Assembly (NCBI GenBank): GCA_000961655.1
Contig: LADR01000047.1
Span: 62,001-126,000, forward strand
Reading direction: 5' to 3'
Length of the DNA stretch: 64,000 bases
Source: Desulfatitalea sp. BRH_c12
Lineage (GTDB): Bacteria > Desulfobacterota > Desulfobacteria > Desulfobacterales > Desulfosarcinaceae
A model generated the notes under the pieces. That model searched no databases. It had not been told where the DNA came from and saw only the letters and a program-made list of their open reading frames with translations. Below, in pieces: positions 17,931 through 27,429 of this stretch; position 1 is the stretch's first letter; each line of letters starts with the position of its first letter. The translations under genes and the position numbers were made by a program.

Positions 17931-18929
17931 ATGATAAAGGCAGCAGAACGGCAACAGACAGTGACAACAAAAGATATCCCCAGCCCGGAAATTCATGTGG
18001 CGCCTTCGCCGCATCTGGGCAACACCCATTTCAGCACCCGACGCATGATGATAGACGTGCTGATTGCGCTGGTCCCGGCCATGGGCATGGCCCTCTATCT
18101 CTTTCGCGAATATGCGTTGCGGCAGTTGCTCATCGGCATCGGCGCCTGCCTGGTTTCTGAACTGATTTTTGTCCGCCTGCGCGGTACAAACGTCTCTTTG
18201 AAAGACTGTTCGGCTGCGGTAACCGGGGTCATTCTGGCTCTTTCCATGCCGCCGACCGCTCCATGGTATGCAACCGCTATCGCGGCCGTCGTGGCCATCG
18301 GGCTTGGCAAAATACTCTTCGGTGGTTTGGGCATGAATATCTTTAACCCAGCCATGGTGGGCCGGGCGTTTGTCATGATCTCCTTTGCCGGCGTAATGGG
18401 CGCGGGCGCTTATGAGGCCACCGGAACCCTCGTAGACGCTCTTTCACAGGCCACCCCGATGAATGCCTTCAAACAGGCAGGCGTCCTGGCGCCGGTGCCA
18501 CAGCTTTTCTGGGGGCTGACCAACGGGTCTCTGGGGGAAACCAGTGCTGTGGCATGCCTTTTAGGCGGCATCTACCTGTGTGTGCGCCGAACTGCCTCCT
18601 GGGAAATTCCAGTGGCGATGATCGCTACCGTGATCGTGATTGCCAGTATTCCGGATATGGCCGGGTACCATGGCGGTCGCCTGATCATGCACCACGTACT
18701 CGGAGGCGCATTGCTGTTTGGCGCTTTTTTCATTGCCACCGACCCGGTCGGCAGTCCACTGACTCCGAAAGGCAAAACGATCTTCGGGATAGGTGCAGGC
18801 GCTTTGGTGATGCTGCTCCGTCTTTACAGTGGGTATCCGGAAGGGGTCATGTTTGCAGTCTTACTGATGAATGCGGTGACGCCGCTGATCAATCGTTGGA
18901 CTATACCCAGGACCATGGGTGAGTATTGA
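17931..18929 (+). CDS. rnfD: Rnf complex subunit D (membrane, covalent FMN)
   Basis: A 332-residue integral membrane subunit with about ten hydrophobic segments starting at MMIDVLIALVPAMGMALYLF. RnfD/NqrB carries a flavin attached to a Thr; the matching segment here is VDALSQATPMNAF near residue 168-180, with the Thr of ATP the likely site. The start ATG 17931 has AAGAAGG upstream. The hydrophilic N-terminus ends in ISPHLG-type sequence (HVAPSPHLGN), typical for the family. It is 75 bp after rnfC and 67 bp before rnfG. Confidence 0.95.
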   Translation: MIKAAERQQTVTTKDIPSPEIHVAPSPHLGNTHFSTRRMMIDVLIALVPAMGMALYLFREYALRQLLIGIGACLVSELIFVRLRGTNVSLKDCSAAVTGVILALSMPPTAPWYATAIAAVVAIGLGKILFGGLGMNIFNPAMVGRAFVMISFAGVMGAGAYEATGTLVDALSQATPMNAFKQAGVLAPVPQLFWGLTNGSLGETSAVACLLGGIYLCVRRTASWEIPVAMIATVIVIASIPDMAGYHGGRLIMHHVLGGALLFGAFFIATDPVGSPLTPKGKTIFGIGAGALVMLLRLYSGYPEGVMFAVLLMNAVTPLINRWTIPRTMGEY

Positions 18930-18996
18930 ACTGATCCCGCACCTGTCGGGGCCATGCGTTCAGGGCGGAAGCTACATAGAAAGATAGAGGCGGCCA

Positions 18997-19668
18997 GTGG
19001 TGGAACAAGGCGACAATACGACCCGAAAGAAAAATGGTTTCCGGAACAATTATATCGTGCAAGCATGGCTGGGCATTGTCCTGGCGCTCGTTTTCGGTAT
19101 CGCTCTGTCCACCGTGCAGGCGGTTCTGGGGCCTGTTATTGCGACCAATAAAATCAATGAAACCAAGGAAAAAGTACCTGAACTGCTGCTCGGCCGCGAC
19201 GCGGGGCAGGACACCGAAGATCGGCAGTTGCAGATCACTATTCTGCCGATGACGGTCGCAAAGAGCGGGATTCAAAAATCCTACAATGTCTTCGAAGCAA
19301 AATATGCGGATGGCACCCTTGCCGGCTGGGTGACCAAGGTCGATGGACAAGGCTACGCCGACCGCATCGAGCTGTTGCTGGGACTGAACCCCTCCGCCGA
19401 GGAGATTACCGGTTTATATATCCTGGATCAAAAGGAAACCCCCGGATTGGGCAACAAAATCGTAGAAGAGCGCTGGCGCGATCAGTTTACCCTGAAAAAG
19501 ACCCAGGGTTCGCTCAGAGTGGTCAAGGGGGGGGCGAAGGAAAAAGATGAGATCGACAGCGTCAGCGGCGCGACGATTTCATCAAACAGCGTGGTGGACA
19601 TTATCAACAAAACCGTCGCCGATCTGAAACAACCGCTGGCTGTCGCTGCTCGCAAGCAAAAGGACTAA
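18997..19668 (+). CDS. rnfG: Rnf complex subunit G (covalent FMN)
   Basis: A 223-residue protein with one N-terminal membrane span (WLGIVLALVFGIALSTVQAV, about residues 24-43) and a periplasm-facing FMN-binding domain. The attachment motif is SVSGATISSNSV near residue 193; the Thr of SGAT receives FMN through ApbE. The GTG start at 18997 has GAGGCGG upstream. No apbE gene is in the window, so flavin transfer must be encoded elsewhere. The rnfE start follows after 4 bp. Confidence 0.94.
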   Translation: MVEQGDNTTRKKNGFRNNYIVQAWLGIVLALVFGIALSTVQAVLGPVIATNKINETKEKVPELLLGRDAGQDTEDRQLQITILPMTVAKSGIQKSYNVFEAKYADGTLAGWVTKVDGQGYADRIELLLGLNPSAEEITGLYILDQKETPGLGNKIVEERWRDQFTLKKTQGSLRVVKGGAKEKDEIDSVSGATISSNSVVDIINKTVADLKQPLAVAARKQKD

Positions 19669-19672
19669 CACC

Positions 19673-20275
19673 ATGGCTGAACAGCCCACCGCCTTGGAAA
19701 GATTCGTTCAGGGAATTCTTCCGGAAAACCCTGTCTATCGCCAACTGATCGGCCTGTGCCCGATTCTGGCCATCACCAACAGCATGCAGGCAGCCGTCAC
19801 CATGGCTGTTGCCGTCACCTTCGTGCTGGTGTGCGCCAACGCGGTGATCAGCTTGATTCGTCCGCTTTTAAAACCCCATTTGCGCATCGTTATATTCACC
19901 CTGACGATCGCCACCTTCGTCACCATTGCCGATCGGGTACTGGCAGCTTACCTGTATCAGATGAGCAAAACCCTGGGGCCCTATATCCCGTTGATCATCG
20001 TCAATTGTCTGATTATCTGCCGATGCGAAGTGTGTGCCTCCAAACAACCCGTATTTACAGCGGTATCAGACGCGGTGGGCCAATCTATAGGCTATGGCCT
20101 GGCCTTGGCAAGCATTGCGTGTGTCCGCGAGGTTCTCGGAACTGGAATGTTCTTTGGAATGCGTGTGATGCCCGCCGCCTGGCCGGATTGGTCGGTCATG
20201 GTGCTACCGCCCGGAGGCTTTATCGTCTTTGGTTTACTTCTGGGAACGGCTAACTGGATTTCAAATCGTCGCTGA
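19673..20275 (+). CDS. rnfE: Rnf complex subunit E (membrane)
   Basis: A 200-residue membrane subunit homologous to RnfE/NqrD. It has six hydrophobic segments, beginning with the conserved [20 protein letters not shown]. The paired half-channel Cys are seen in GLCPILA and [12 protein letters not shown], where RnfA and RnfE together hold an intramembrane Fe-S cluster in known structures. The C-terminus [16 protein letters not shown] is typical. AAAGGAC precedes ATG 19673. Confidence 0.95.
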   Translation: MAEQPTALERFVQGILPENPVYRQLIGLCPILAITNSMQAAVTMAVAVTFVLVCANAVISLIRPLLKPHLRIVIFTLTIATFVTIADRVLAAYLYQMSKTLGPYIPLIIVNCLIICRCEVCASKQPVFTAVSDAVGQSIGYGLALASIACVREVLGTGMFFGMRVMPAAWPDWSVMVLPPGGFIVFGLLLGTANWISNRR

Positions 20276-20325
20276 AAACGTTTTCGAACAATCGAATAAG
20301 GATTCACGAGAAACGGAATCGTCCT

Positions 20326-21066
20326 ATGGTTTATTTTATCGATATCCTACTGATCGCCCTGAGCGCGGCCCTGATCAACAATTTTATTTTCTACTACTTC
20401 GTCGGCGCTTGCCCCTTTATTGGTGTGTCGCGTAATGTCGACATGGCTTTCGGCATGGGGTGCGCGGTCACATTCGTGATGAGCATCGCGGTTTTTCTGA
20501 GCTGGACCATCACGACCTTCATCCTGGTACCCGGCGCGCCGGTGTCGACTTTCATCGCCGGTTTCTTTCTGTCAGCCGAACAGGCGGCCACAATAGATCT
20601 GACCATTCTCAGTTATATCATCTACATTTTCGTGATCGCATCATCGGTGCAGTTTGTCGAGATGTACATGCGAAAGTTCCTGCCCCTGTTGTATAAATCT
20701 TTCGGCGTTTTTCTTCCACTGATTACCACCAACTGCGCCATCATGTTCGCTTGCTTAATTATTTTAAGTAAAGTCAGCGGCGTGGAAAACCCAGCCGATG
20801 CATGGGATCTGGGCCGGGCATTGACTTTGGCCTTTTTCGGTGGCGTTGGTTTCACCATCGCCATCGTCATCATGGCCGGAATCCGTGAAGAATTGGAATT
20901 ATGCGATATTCCCAAGCCGTTTCAAGGGGCTGCCATTACTTTGGTGGTTGGCGGCATACTGGCGCTAGCCTTCATGGGGTTCACCGGCGTCAATACCGGC
21001 CTGAAAAAAGCGCTGACTTTTACACCCGTTGCCGAAGCGGAAATGAATGATTCAGGCAGTCATTAG
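20326..21066 (+). CDS. rnfA: Rnf complex subunit A, enlarged
   Basis: A 246-residue RnfA/NqrE homologue. Family hallmarks are [43 protein letters not shown] and [18 protein letters not shown]. Typical RnfA is about 190-195 aa. The extra residues fall in a loop-plus-hydrophobic segment after the second span ([20 protein letters not shown]), in a stretch after SKVSG, and in a C-terminal extension beyond [10 protein letters not shown]. The Cys of GACPF and TTNCA are kept, so the membrane Fe-S site should be intact. It lies 50 bp after rnfE and 41 bp before rnfB. Confidence 0.93.
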   Translation: MVYFIDILLIALSAALINNFIFYYFVGACPFIGVSRNVDMAFGMGCAVTFVMSIAVFLSWTITTFILVPGAPVSTFIAGFFLSAEQAATIDLTILSYIIYIFVIASSVQFVEMYMRKFLPLLYKSFGVFLPLITTNCAIMFACLIILSKVSGVENPADAWDLGRALTLAFFGGVGFTIAIVIMAGIREELELCDIPKPFQGAAITLVVGGILALAFMGFTGVNTGLKKALTFTPVAEAEMNDSGSH

Positions 21067-21107
21067 AATTCATCGCGCCATGCGATCATCGGAACCGAGG
21101 GAGCGTC

Positions 21108-22019
21108 ATGTTTGAGGTAAGCATAGGCCTGGCGGCTGCAACCATGCTGGTAATGGCCCTGGTTATGTCCTATATACTGGGGTGGGCCAATAAAAAGTTT
21201 CATGTCGAGGTTGATTCGCGCGTGGAAGCCGTTCTTGAAGCGCTTCCCGGGGCCAATTGCGGTGGATGCGGATTTTTGGGATGCAGCGATTATGCTGTCA
21301 GCATTGTGGCCGATGGGGCGCCGGTTAACAGATGTCCGGTCGGCGGGCAAGGTTGCGCAAGCCGACTGGCTGGTATTATGGGCGTTGAGGTCGGTGAAAA
21401 TCTTCCCTTTCGTCCAATCGTGCATTGCGGCGCGCATCTCAAAGACCGTTTGGGACGTACTGCCTACATCGGCGAACAGCGTTGCGCTTCCGCCAATCTG
21501 GTAGCCGATGTACAAGGCTGCACGTATGGCTGTCTCGGATTCGGCGATTGCACGCGCGCCTGCAAATACGATGCGATTCACATCGTGGATGGCTTGGCGG
21601 TCGTAGATTACGATGCCTGTATCGGATGTGGCGCGTGTGCCAAAGTATGTCCACGCAATATCATCACGATCACCCCCTTCCGTTCCGAAAGGGTGATGGC
21701 GGTGACTTGCTCGAACAAAGACAAAGGCAAGGATGTCATGGCCGTGTGCGAGGTTGGATGCATCGGTTGTAAGGCATGCTCACGCCTGTCCGAGGTCATT
21801 ACAATCGAAGATAACCTTTCGGTCATCGATTACGACCGCTACACCGCCGAATGCATGCCGGGGTTGATGAAAGCCTGCGAAAAGTGCCCCCGCAGCCGCC
21901 TTGTCTTTATAGGGAAGCCCGCCACCGAGGATCAAAAGGAAGGCGCCGATGTAGAATTGCCGGAAATTGTCGCACCTGATTTCAAAACCACCGTGGACGA
22001 TACGGAATGGCGCGGGTAA
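21108..22019 (+). CDS. rnfB: Rnf complex subunit B (ferredoxin-accepting Fe-S)
   Basis: A 303-residue Fe-S protein that takes electrons from reduced ferredoxin. It has one N-terminal span (about 5-25) and the RnfB-specific cluster motif ANCGGCGFLGC with the later NRCPVGG Cys. The cysteine-rich ferredoxin region includes CTYGCLGFGDCTRAC, CIGCGACAKVCP, CEVGCIGCKACS and the final ACEKCP. It ends the operon; GAGGGAG precedes ATG 21108. The rnfCDGEAB order is the one known in Desulfobacterota and acetogens. No cytochrome gene precedes rnfC here, unlike the Desulfovibrio operon. Confidence 0.95.
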   Translation: MFEVSIGLAAATMLVMALVMSYILGWANKKFHVEVDSRVEAVLEALPGANCGGCGFLGCSDYAVSIVADGAPVNRCPVGGQGCASRLAGIMGVEVGENLPFRPIVHCGAHLKDRLGRTAYIGEQRCASANLVADVQGCTYGCLGFGDCTRACKYDAIHIVDGLAVVDYDACIGCGACAKVCPRNIITITPFRSERVMAVTCSNKDKGKDVMAVCEVGCIGCKACSRLSEVITIEDNLSVIDYDRYTAECMPGLMKACEKCPRSRLVFIGKPATEDQKEGADVELPEIVAPDFKTTVDDTEWRG

Positions 22020-22210
22020 GGGGTGGGGCGCTTTTGTGTGTTCTATCGGCCTGTATGTGGGGTTCAAGGCTCAGCTTTCATCCGGCAATACAGCTAGCTG
22101 GGACGGTTACTGGTGGTGCGGCCGCGTTTTCTGCCGTAGCGGTGACCGGTGGCTGCGAAACCGCCCCGGGGGGTGCCTGTAACCGGAAAATCCCGCTTTT
22201 CGGTAGCTGC

Positions 22211-22663
22211 CTATGGGGATGATGTTACGGGCGTGAGGTCCTCTTTTTCGGTCGCCGATGAGGGTAGTGCCGTGAGCGGCTGCCATGGATTACCAGCGGT
22301 CGGCATAGCCGCCACCGGCTTCTTCGCTGGCGATTCGATTTTTGAACCAGCCTTGGATCGTTCCAGTTCAACAACTCTTTCTTTCAGTTTTTCGGAGCGT
22401 TCGCGTTCCGCTTTTAATTGCTCTTGAATACCTTTCAAAAATTGTTGCGTTCGTTCCAACTCTTGCGCGACAGCAGGATCGGGTACTGTTGATGCAGTCG
22501 CCGCCTTTTTTTCAGACTGTTCGATCAATGTATTGACACGCAACCCGGAGACCGCTGCCAGCAGGCAGGCCGTGATCGTCAGTAGAGCACACACCAACGC
22601 AATTATCTGATAGTTGTTAAAACTAGAGTGCATGTGTTTCACGGTATGCGCTGGACGTGTCAT
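22211..22663 (-). CDS. Membrane-anchored coiled-coil protein, unknown
   Basis: A 150-residue protein with one membrane span (IIALVCALLTITACLLAAVSGL, about 19-40). A charged helix that should form a coiled coil follows (LERTQQFLKGIQEQLKAERE and onward to about residue 105), then a Pro/Ser/Thr-rich tail. AGGGGGCC upstream supports ATG 22663. I do not recognise a family. It lies downstream of a gene of similar build in the same orientation, so the two may work together at the membrane. Confidence 0.6.
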   Translation of the reverse strand: MTRPAHTVKHMHSSFNNYQIIALVCALLTITACLLAAVSGLRVNTLIEQSEKKAATASTVPDPAVAQELERTQQFLKGIQEQLKAERERSEKLKERVVELERSKAGSKIESPAKKPVAAMPTAGNPWQPLTALPSSATEKEDLTPVTSSP

Positions 22664-22796
22664 TCGGCCCCCTGGAATATCACCGGCGAGTGGGATTGGT
22701 CATCCTGATTATCCGGATTGTTAGAAGTGGAAAAGGCATTTCGGTTCGCGTGTCGAGCATCATTGATTCTCGAAGACTTTCACTAATAGCCATGGC

Positions 22797-23579
22797 TTAA
22801 CCCGTGTGACCGACCACCATGGAGATCGACCACTCCCTGTACTTGTTGCTGATCTGTGCGGATACTGGCAATCCTGCGGTGGTTAGTGTGCGTTGAAGAA
22901 ATTTGGCATAGGATGGCGCAGTTTCCTTGCTGTGAATGATCAGCATGATCCCCTCGGGCGGAGAGGAAAAAGCGCTGCGGATAATCTCCGACGTCGACCA
23001 TCCCTGCTTATCGAATATTTCTTTGATGTCAGATGCAATCTCATACGCACGTGGGTCTTCCAGAACCGAAATGATATCCAGTTCCCCTTTCGGACCCGAA
23101 CTGAGAAGCTTGGAAAGCATCTTGCTTTGTTGGGCATCCAAGACGCATTTTTGTTCTGTCTTCTCTTCGATAACCGCGTTGCCATCCTCCTGGGTTTGCG
23201 TGATGTTGATGTCTTTCAGTTCATCGATGCGCTCCCGTAAGGCACCTTCGGCATCGGCGTACCGTATTCTGGTTTTTTCCATTTCTTTACGGAGGGCACC
23301 GGCATCCATTTCGGCCAGACGGCGGCGCTGATCGGCAATATCCTGGTTCTGCTGAGTGGCAAGGAGCTCTTTGCGGATCTGTTCCGCAGCCTTTTCGACA
23401 GCTTTTATTTTTCGGTGTGCACTTTGTTCGCGTTCGCTGATGTATCGGGTCATACGATTACCCTGCATCCAAAGTAAGAGAACACTGACGGTAGTCAGGG
23501 CTGCCCCCAACATGGCGATCATCTGCATCCACGTATTAAAGACGGAAACTGATTCCAGATTTTGCCACCATGCAAACAT
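22797..23579 (-). CDS. Membrane-anchored coiled-coil protein, unknown
   Basis: A 260-residue protein. The span WMQMIAMLGAALTTVSVLLLW (about 17-37) is followed by a long coiled coil (EREQSAHRKIKAVEKAAEQI and on to about 130). A globular C-terminal domain then contains KMLSKLLSSGPKGELDIISV, DIKEIFDKQGWSTSEIIRSA and GIMLIIHSKETAPSYAKFLQ. The last part looks like an alpha/beta domain; DNA-binding or STAS-like folds cannot be excluded. ATG 23579 has GAAGGGGATAACC before it and fits the span better than the longer frame to 23615. Function unknown. Confidence 0.65.
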   Translation of the reverse strand: MFAWWQNLESVSVFNTWMQMIAMLGAALTTVSVLLLWMQGNRMTRYISEREQSAHRKIKAVEKAAEQIRKELLATQQNQDIADQRRRLAEMDAGALRKEMEKTRIRYADAEGALRERIDELKDINITQTQEDGNAVIEEKTEQKCVLDAQQSKMLSKLLSSGPKGELDIISVLEDPRAYEIASDIKEIFDKQGWSTSEIIRSAFSSPPEGIMLIIHSKETAPSYAKFLQRTLTTAGLPVSAQISNKYREWSISMVVGHTG

Positions 23580-23792
23580 GGTTATCCCCTTCAGAGCCAG
23601 GTTAGTTAATATCACGAATAATACCGATGAATTGTGATAGAATCAAGCATAAACTGAATATGCCTGTCAATGCCCCGTTTTTGCCCCTGCAGCTTGAACG
23701 ATGATTCCGGGAATGTCGACTTTTTACGAGATCATCTTTTCTGATACGGACTTTGTATGGTAAACGTCTTTCGTAGGATGACTGGAGCTAAT

Positions 23793-24554
23793 ATGGGGAT
23801 ATTCGGAAAAATTGTCGGCGGAACCATTGGATTCGCGTTCGGCGGGCCGCTGGGGGCTGTCGCGGGTGCCGTATTCGGGCACGCATTAGACAACAGCAAC
23901 GGCGATGTAAGTGACGCTACCGAGCCTGATCCTTACCTTTCCATGATCGAGGAGACACAACTGGCTTTCTTTGCCGCCGTTTTTTCGATGTTGGCAAAAC
24001 TGGCCCAATCCGATGGCCCTGTCACTCATGAAGAAATCGATACGGTCAAGACTTTTGCCGTCACCGATCTTCATTTGACGCCGCCTGCCCAGAATGTTGC
24101 CATCAAGATATTCCGAGCGGCACTCGAATCACCGGCTCGTTTCGAAGATTTTGCCCTGCAATTTTTCCAAAAATTTGGCAGGCATCCTCAAATGACTGAA
24201 ATGATGATTGATGCCTTCTTGCGCGTAAGCCTGGCCGATGGTGCCCTCAATAGGGCGGAAGAGGCTTTGATTTTATATGCGGTGCGGTTATTTGAACTGA
24301 ATGATCAACGGTATCGGCAGATCAAGGCGAGGTATGCTCATGCTGGCGATCGGTTCTATGAAACTCTTGGCTGCCGTCGCGATGACACCATGGATACGAT
24401 TAAACGCCACTATCGTGCTTTGGTTCAGTCCTATCACCCTGACAAGTTTGCGGGTAAAGAACTTCCGGAAGCGGCACGACGTATGGCGTATGATAAATTT
24501 CATGACATTCAAAATGCGTATGAAAGTATCAAAAAAGCGCGTGGCATCAAATGA
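23793..24554 (+). CDS. djlA: TerB-DnaJ protein, DjlA-like co-chaperone
   Basis: A 253-residue protein with DjlA architecture. A glycine-rich N-terminal membrane segment (IVGGTIGFAFGGPLGAVAGA) is followed by a TerB-type helical domain (about 48-170, with FFAAVFSMLAKLAQSDGPVT and MIDAFLRVSLADGALNRAEE). A C-terminal J domain covers about 187-253, where HPDKF is the HPD motif that stimulates DnaK ATPase. ATG 23793 has GGAGC upstream and begins directly at the membrane segment, so the ATG at 23757 is probably not used. In E. coli, DjlA acts with DnaK at the inner membrane and influences envelope stress. Symbol by architecture only. Confidence 0.82.
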   Translation: MGIFGKIVGGTIGFAFGGPLGAVAGAVFGHALDNSNGDVSDATEPDPYLSMIEETQLAFFAAVFSMLAKLAQSDGPVTHEEIDTVKTFAVTDLHLTPPAQNVAIKIFRAALESPARFEDFALQFFQKFGRHPQMTEMMIDAFLRVSLADGALNRAEEALILYAVRLFELNDQRYRQIKARYAHAGDRFYETLGCRRDDTMDTIKRHYRALVQSYHPDKFAGKELPEAARRMAYDKFHDIQNAYESIKKARGIK

Positions 24555-24806
24555 CCGAGCCACCTACCGACTTGCGAGGGCACGATGTGCACTTTCTTGA
24601 GCGAACTGCCCGGAGCGCGGCCGGGATCTCGACATACCCCATGCAGCCCATGTTGACAATCGGGGCAAATTGAGCTACCTGATTTCATATTGTAAAATAA
24701 AGTGGTTAGCACCCGTAAAAGCCTTTCGCGCAGCGAATCTGACGTTTAACAAGGCCATACCCTTTCCGCGATTAGACGCAAAGGGGCCGATGGCATTGAA
24801 AAAAGG

Positions 24807-25373
24807 ATGTTGCCTTTGTTAAAACGCGAATTATTTGTTCTGCTCAGGATTGTGGCTAGTTGCTTGGCTGCGGTGGTGATGGTTTTCTGCATATCTTCTC
24901 TTTCCGGAGAAGATATTCTTACTAAAAACAGTGAAATTAATAGCAGTACGGCCTTGGTCGCCCAGATCAACGGCGAACTCGATGGCGGTATCGCGCAGCG
25001 TCTGGGACAGTTGGGACAAGTGCCTGATCAAGATCCCTCCCGTAAATTCTATGCCGTAGCATTGGCTAAGGAAATTCATGAGTTGTCAGGCCTGACCGAA
25101 AAACAACGCATGCTTTTTGACACATTCGATGTCCGGAATTTTGAAATGCAACTCCAAAGGATGATGGCGTACACGGAAAACTCCGATGTCAAAAGCTTGA
25201 TGGATGAACTGGAAATCGTTCGTAGAGAACTTCGGAATTCCGCCAACCTGATGGAAAAAAAGAGCAGTCAATTGATTCGTCAGCGAACCGCTTATATTGT
25301 TCTGTTCGTTGTTTTCTGGGTTGTCGCTTATCTATACTTCAGTCGTAGGTTCAGAAAACCAGAATACGATTGA
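24807..25373 (+). CDS. Two-span membrane protein, unknown
   Basis: A 188-residue protein with a hydrophobic N-terminal segment (VLLRIVASCLAAVVMVFCIS) and a second near the C-terminus (AYIVLFVVFWVVAYLYFSRR). About 125 mainly helical, charged residues lie between them and probably face the periplasm. No family recognised. The gene ends 34 bp before the start of the ExeA-OmpA ATPase and is co-directional, so co-transcription and a joint envelope role are likely. The ribosome site AAAAAAGG lies close to ATG 24807. Confidence 0.6.
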   Translation: MLPLLKRELFVLLRIVASCLAAVVMVFCISSLSGEDILTKNSEINSSTALVAQINGELDGGIAQRLGQLGQVPDQDPSRKFYAVALAKEIHELSGLTEKQRMLFDTFDVRNFEMQLQRMMAYTENSDVKSLMDELEIVRRELRNSANLMEKKSSQLIRQRTAYIVLFVVFWVVAYLYFSRRFRKPEYD

Positions 25374-25407
25374 TGGTTACATCAACCTTCAAAAAAACGG
25401 ACTCGTC

Positions 25408-27048
25408 ATGTACCTTAAACATTTTCAACTTGCCACCAAACCTTTTCAGATCACCACTGACCCCAAGTTTTTATGGATGGGGGAAAAACATAAAGAAGCA
25501 CTGGCCACGCTACGCTATGGAATTCTGGATAATCGCGGTTTTTTGTTACTGACCGGTGAAGTGGGCACGGGCAAGACCATTCTCATCAATCGGCTGATGT
25601 CCATGCTCGACATGGATACCACGATTGCTACTCTGCCTGATCCGGATTTAATCAGCATGGATTTTTACAACATGCTGGCGGATGGCTTCAAAATGAATCG
25701 CACCTTTGACAGCAAAGGGGCTTTTTTGATTCACCTGCGTGATTTTTTGCACCAGAGTCACGCCAATCGCAAGCAGGTCCTGTTAATTATCGACGAAAGC
25801 CAACGGCTGAACCATCAACTGATGGAAGACATCCGGGTGCTTTCAAACATTGAACTGCACGACCGTAAATTGATCAATATTTTCTTCGTTGGCCAGCAAG
25901 AATTCAATACTCTGCTTGCCGCACCCCAAAACAGGGCTCTGGCGCAACGCATTACAGTGCGCTTCCACATAACGCCGTTAGAATTGGAGGAGGTTGCCAA
26001 ATATGTGCAGCACCGGCTGAAAGTCGCTGGAACCACCCAAAGACTTTTCACCGAAACGGCCATCCAGGAGATTTTTCAATTCTCCGGCGGCATCCCCCGG
26101 TTGATCAACATTATATGCGATCATGCGCTGCTTACCGCCTACGCGCAAGGCGCAAAGCAGGTGGACCAACGGATAGTGAAAGAGTGCGCCGAAGAACTGC
26201 GTATTCCCGTAAAAACACTGTCCGTCGATGCGCAGCTTGCGCCCAACAGCAAATCCATTACCAATGCCGCCTTGCGAACAGCGCAGCCGGCGCCCACGGG
26301 ACCAACGCGTGCGGTTGCAGCCACCACCGTTTCGACCCCGAAGAAGAATACGGGCAGGGCAGCGCTCTGGAAATTTATTTATGCCGGATGTGTGGTCGCG
26401 TTGATCGGTTCGACAGCGTTTGCGATCACCCATTTCAGCCGTGATGACAAACCGCGGTGGGGTGCGGAAGCTTTGACGCCCAGCCAGTACAAGGGCAACC
26501 TGGAGTCGCTCGCCAACCATTCGACCGAAGACGGCGGTAAGAAACAAAAATCGGATACGCCACAGTCAGAACAGGCGGACGAGAAACTTCCGCAAGGTAC
26601 AAGCCAATCTAACGCAAGCGTCCATCGGGTACCCAACCAAAACATCACCGAGGCGGAGACGTCAAAAGCTACCAAGGGCCTCATCGAACCGCTCCCGTTG
26701 ATCAACGACAAGGTCGTCATTCGATTTACGATCAATTCCAATGATATTGAAGATCAATCGTATGCGATCCTGGACCAAATTGCCGCCTACCTAGCCAGTC
26801 ATCCTGAAGAGGTTTTACACGTGCGCGGTTACACGGACAATAGCGGCCAGCCCAGTTATAACGAAACAGTCTCAAGGTTCAGGGCCAACGCCGTGAAGTC
26901 CTATCTGGTCGGAAAAGGAGCTCCGCCCGACCGGATAGAAACCTTCGCGATGGGCGATGCCTCTCCGGTGGCGTCCAATCAGAACTACGCCGGAAGGAGC
27001 CGTAACCGGAGAGTTGAGATCCAATTCGCAAACCGCCAGAGCCAATAG
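25408..27048 (+). CDS. ExeA/GspA-type AAA ATPase fused to an OmpA peptidoglycan-binding domain
   Basis: A 546-residue protein. The opening MYLKHFQLATKPFQITTDPK is the ExeA/MSHA-type AAA start. Walker A is GEVGTGKTI (about 47-55) and Walker B VLLIIDESQRL, and AGGIPRL-like FSGGIPRLINIICD is the sensor region. One membrane span follows (FIYAGCVVALIGSTAFAIT, about 330-348), then a low-complexity linker, then an OmpA C-terminal domain (VVIRFTINSNDIEDQSYAIL ... GYTDNSGQPSYNETVSRFRA ... GRSRNRRVEIQF). The layout puts the ATPase in the cytoplasm and the wall-binding domain in the periplasm, like GspA, which helps assemble secretion pores through peptidoglycan. No secretion genes are nearby. ATG 25408 is preferred over the upstream frame. 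Confidence 0.85.
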   Translation: MYLKHFQLATKPFQITTDPKFLWMGEKHKEALATLRYGILDNRGFLLLTGEVGTGKTILINRLMSMLDMDTTIATLPDPDLISMDFYNMLADGFKMNRTFDSKGAFLIHLRDFLHQSHANRKQVLLIIDESQRLNHQLMEDIRVLSNIELHDRKLINIFFVGQQEFNTLLAAPQNRALAQRITVRFHITPLELEEVAKYVQHRLKVAGTTQRLFTETAIQEIFQFSGGIPRLINIICDHALLTAYAQGAKQVDQRIVKECAEELRIPVKTLSVDAQLAPNSKSITNAALRTAQPAPTGPTRAVAATTVSTPKKNTGRAALWKFIYAGCVVALIGSTAFAITHFSRDDKPRWGAEALTPSQYKGNLESLANHSTEDGGKKQKSDTPQSEQADEKLPQGTSQSNASVHRVPNQNITEAETSKATKGLIEPLPLINDKVVIRFTINSNDIEDQSYAILDQIAAYLASHPEEVLHVRGYTDNSGQPSYNETVSRFRANAVKSYLVGKGAPPDRIETFAMGDASPVASNQNYAGRSRNRRVEIQFANRQSQ

Positions 27049-27128
27049 CGCGCACGAATGATCGCGGGTAGATGGGTTTTTATCTGAAGAAATGGTGTGT
27101 GCCTTCTTCCAGAAGGCTTTTAAATTCC

Positions 27129-27338
27129 TCAACCACCGGATGGACGGCAACTGGGCGCCGCCTTGAATCCACCTTTGCCGGCCGGTGTGCCATTGGGTCT
27201 GAAACTGCCGGCGGACATCATTTTGGTAATTTGCGTGCCGCAGCAAGAAGGACATTGGGGCACAGGATCTTTGTCGGACAATTGCAGGTGCTCAAAATGG
27301 CAGTTGCAATGTTCACAGTAATATTCGAAAATCGGCAT
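27129..27338 (-). CDS. FmdB-family zinc ribbon protein
   Basis: A 69-residue protein with the FmdB start MPIFEYYCEHCNCHFEHLQ and a second Cys pair (QCPSC), giving a CxxC...CxxC zinc ribbon. A Gly/Pro-rich tail follows. GGAGG lies at good spacing before ATG 27338. FmdB-type proteins were named for a putative regulator of formamidase, but their role is mostly unknown. It stands alone on the minus strand. Confidence 0.85.
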   Translation of the reverse strand: MPIFEYYCEHCNCHFEHLQLSDKDPVPQCPSCCGTQITKMMSAGSFRPNGTPAGKGGFKAAPSCRPSGG

Positions 27339-27429
27339 GCTTTGAAACCTCCATCTAAAATTAAAGCAACCCTAATGCAGGCATGTGCTTAGTCAAGCGA
27401 CTCGCGGATCGGAGGCGGCATTGCGTGGG

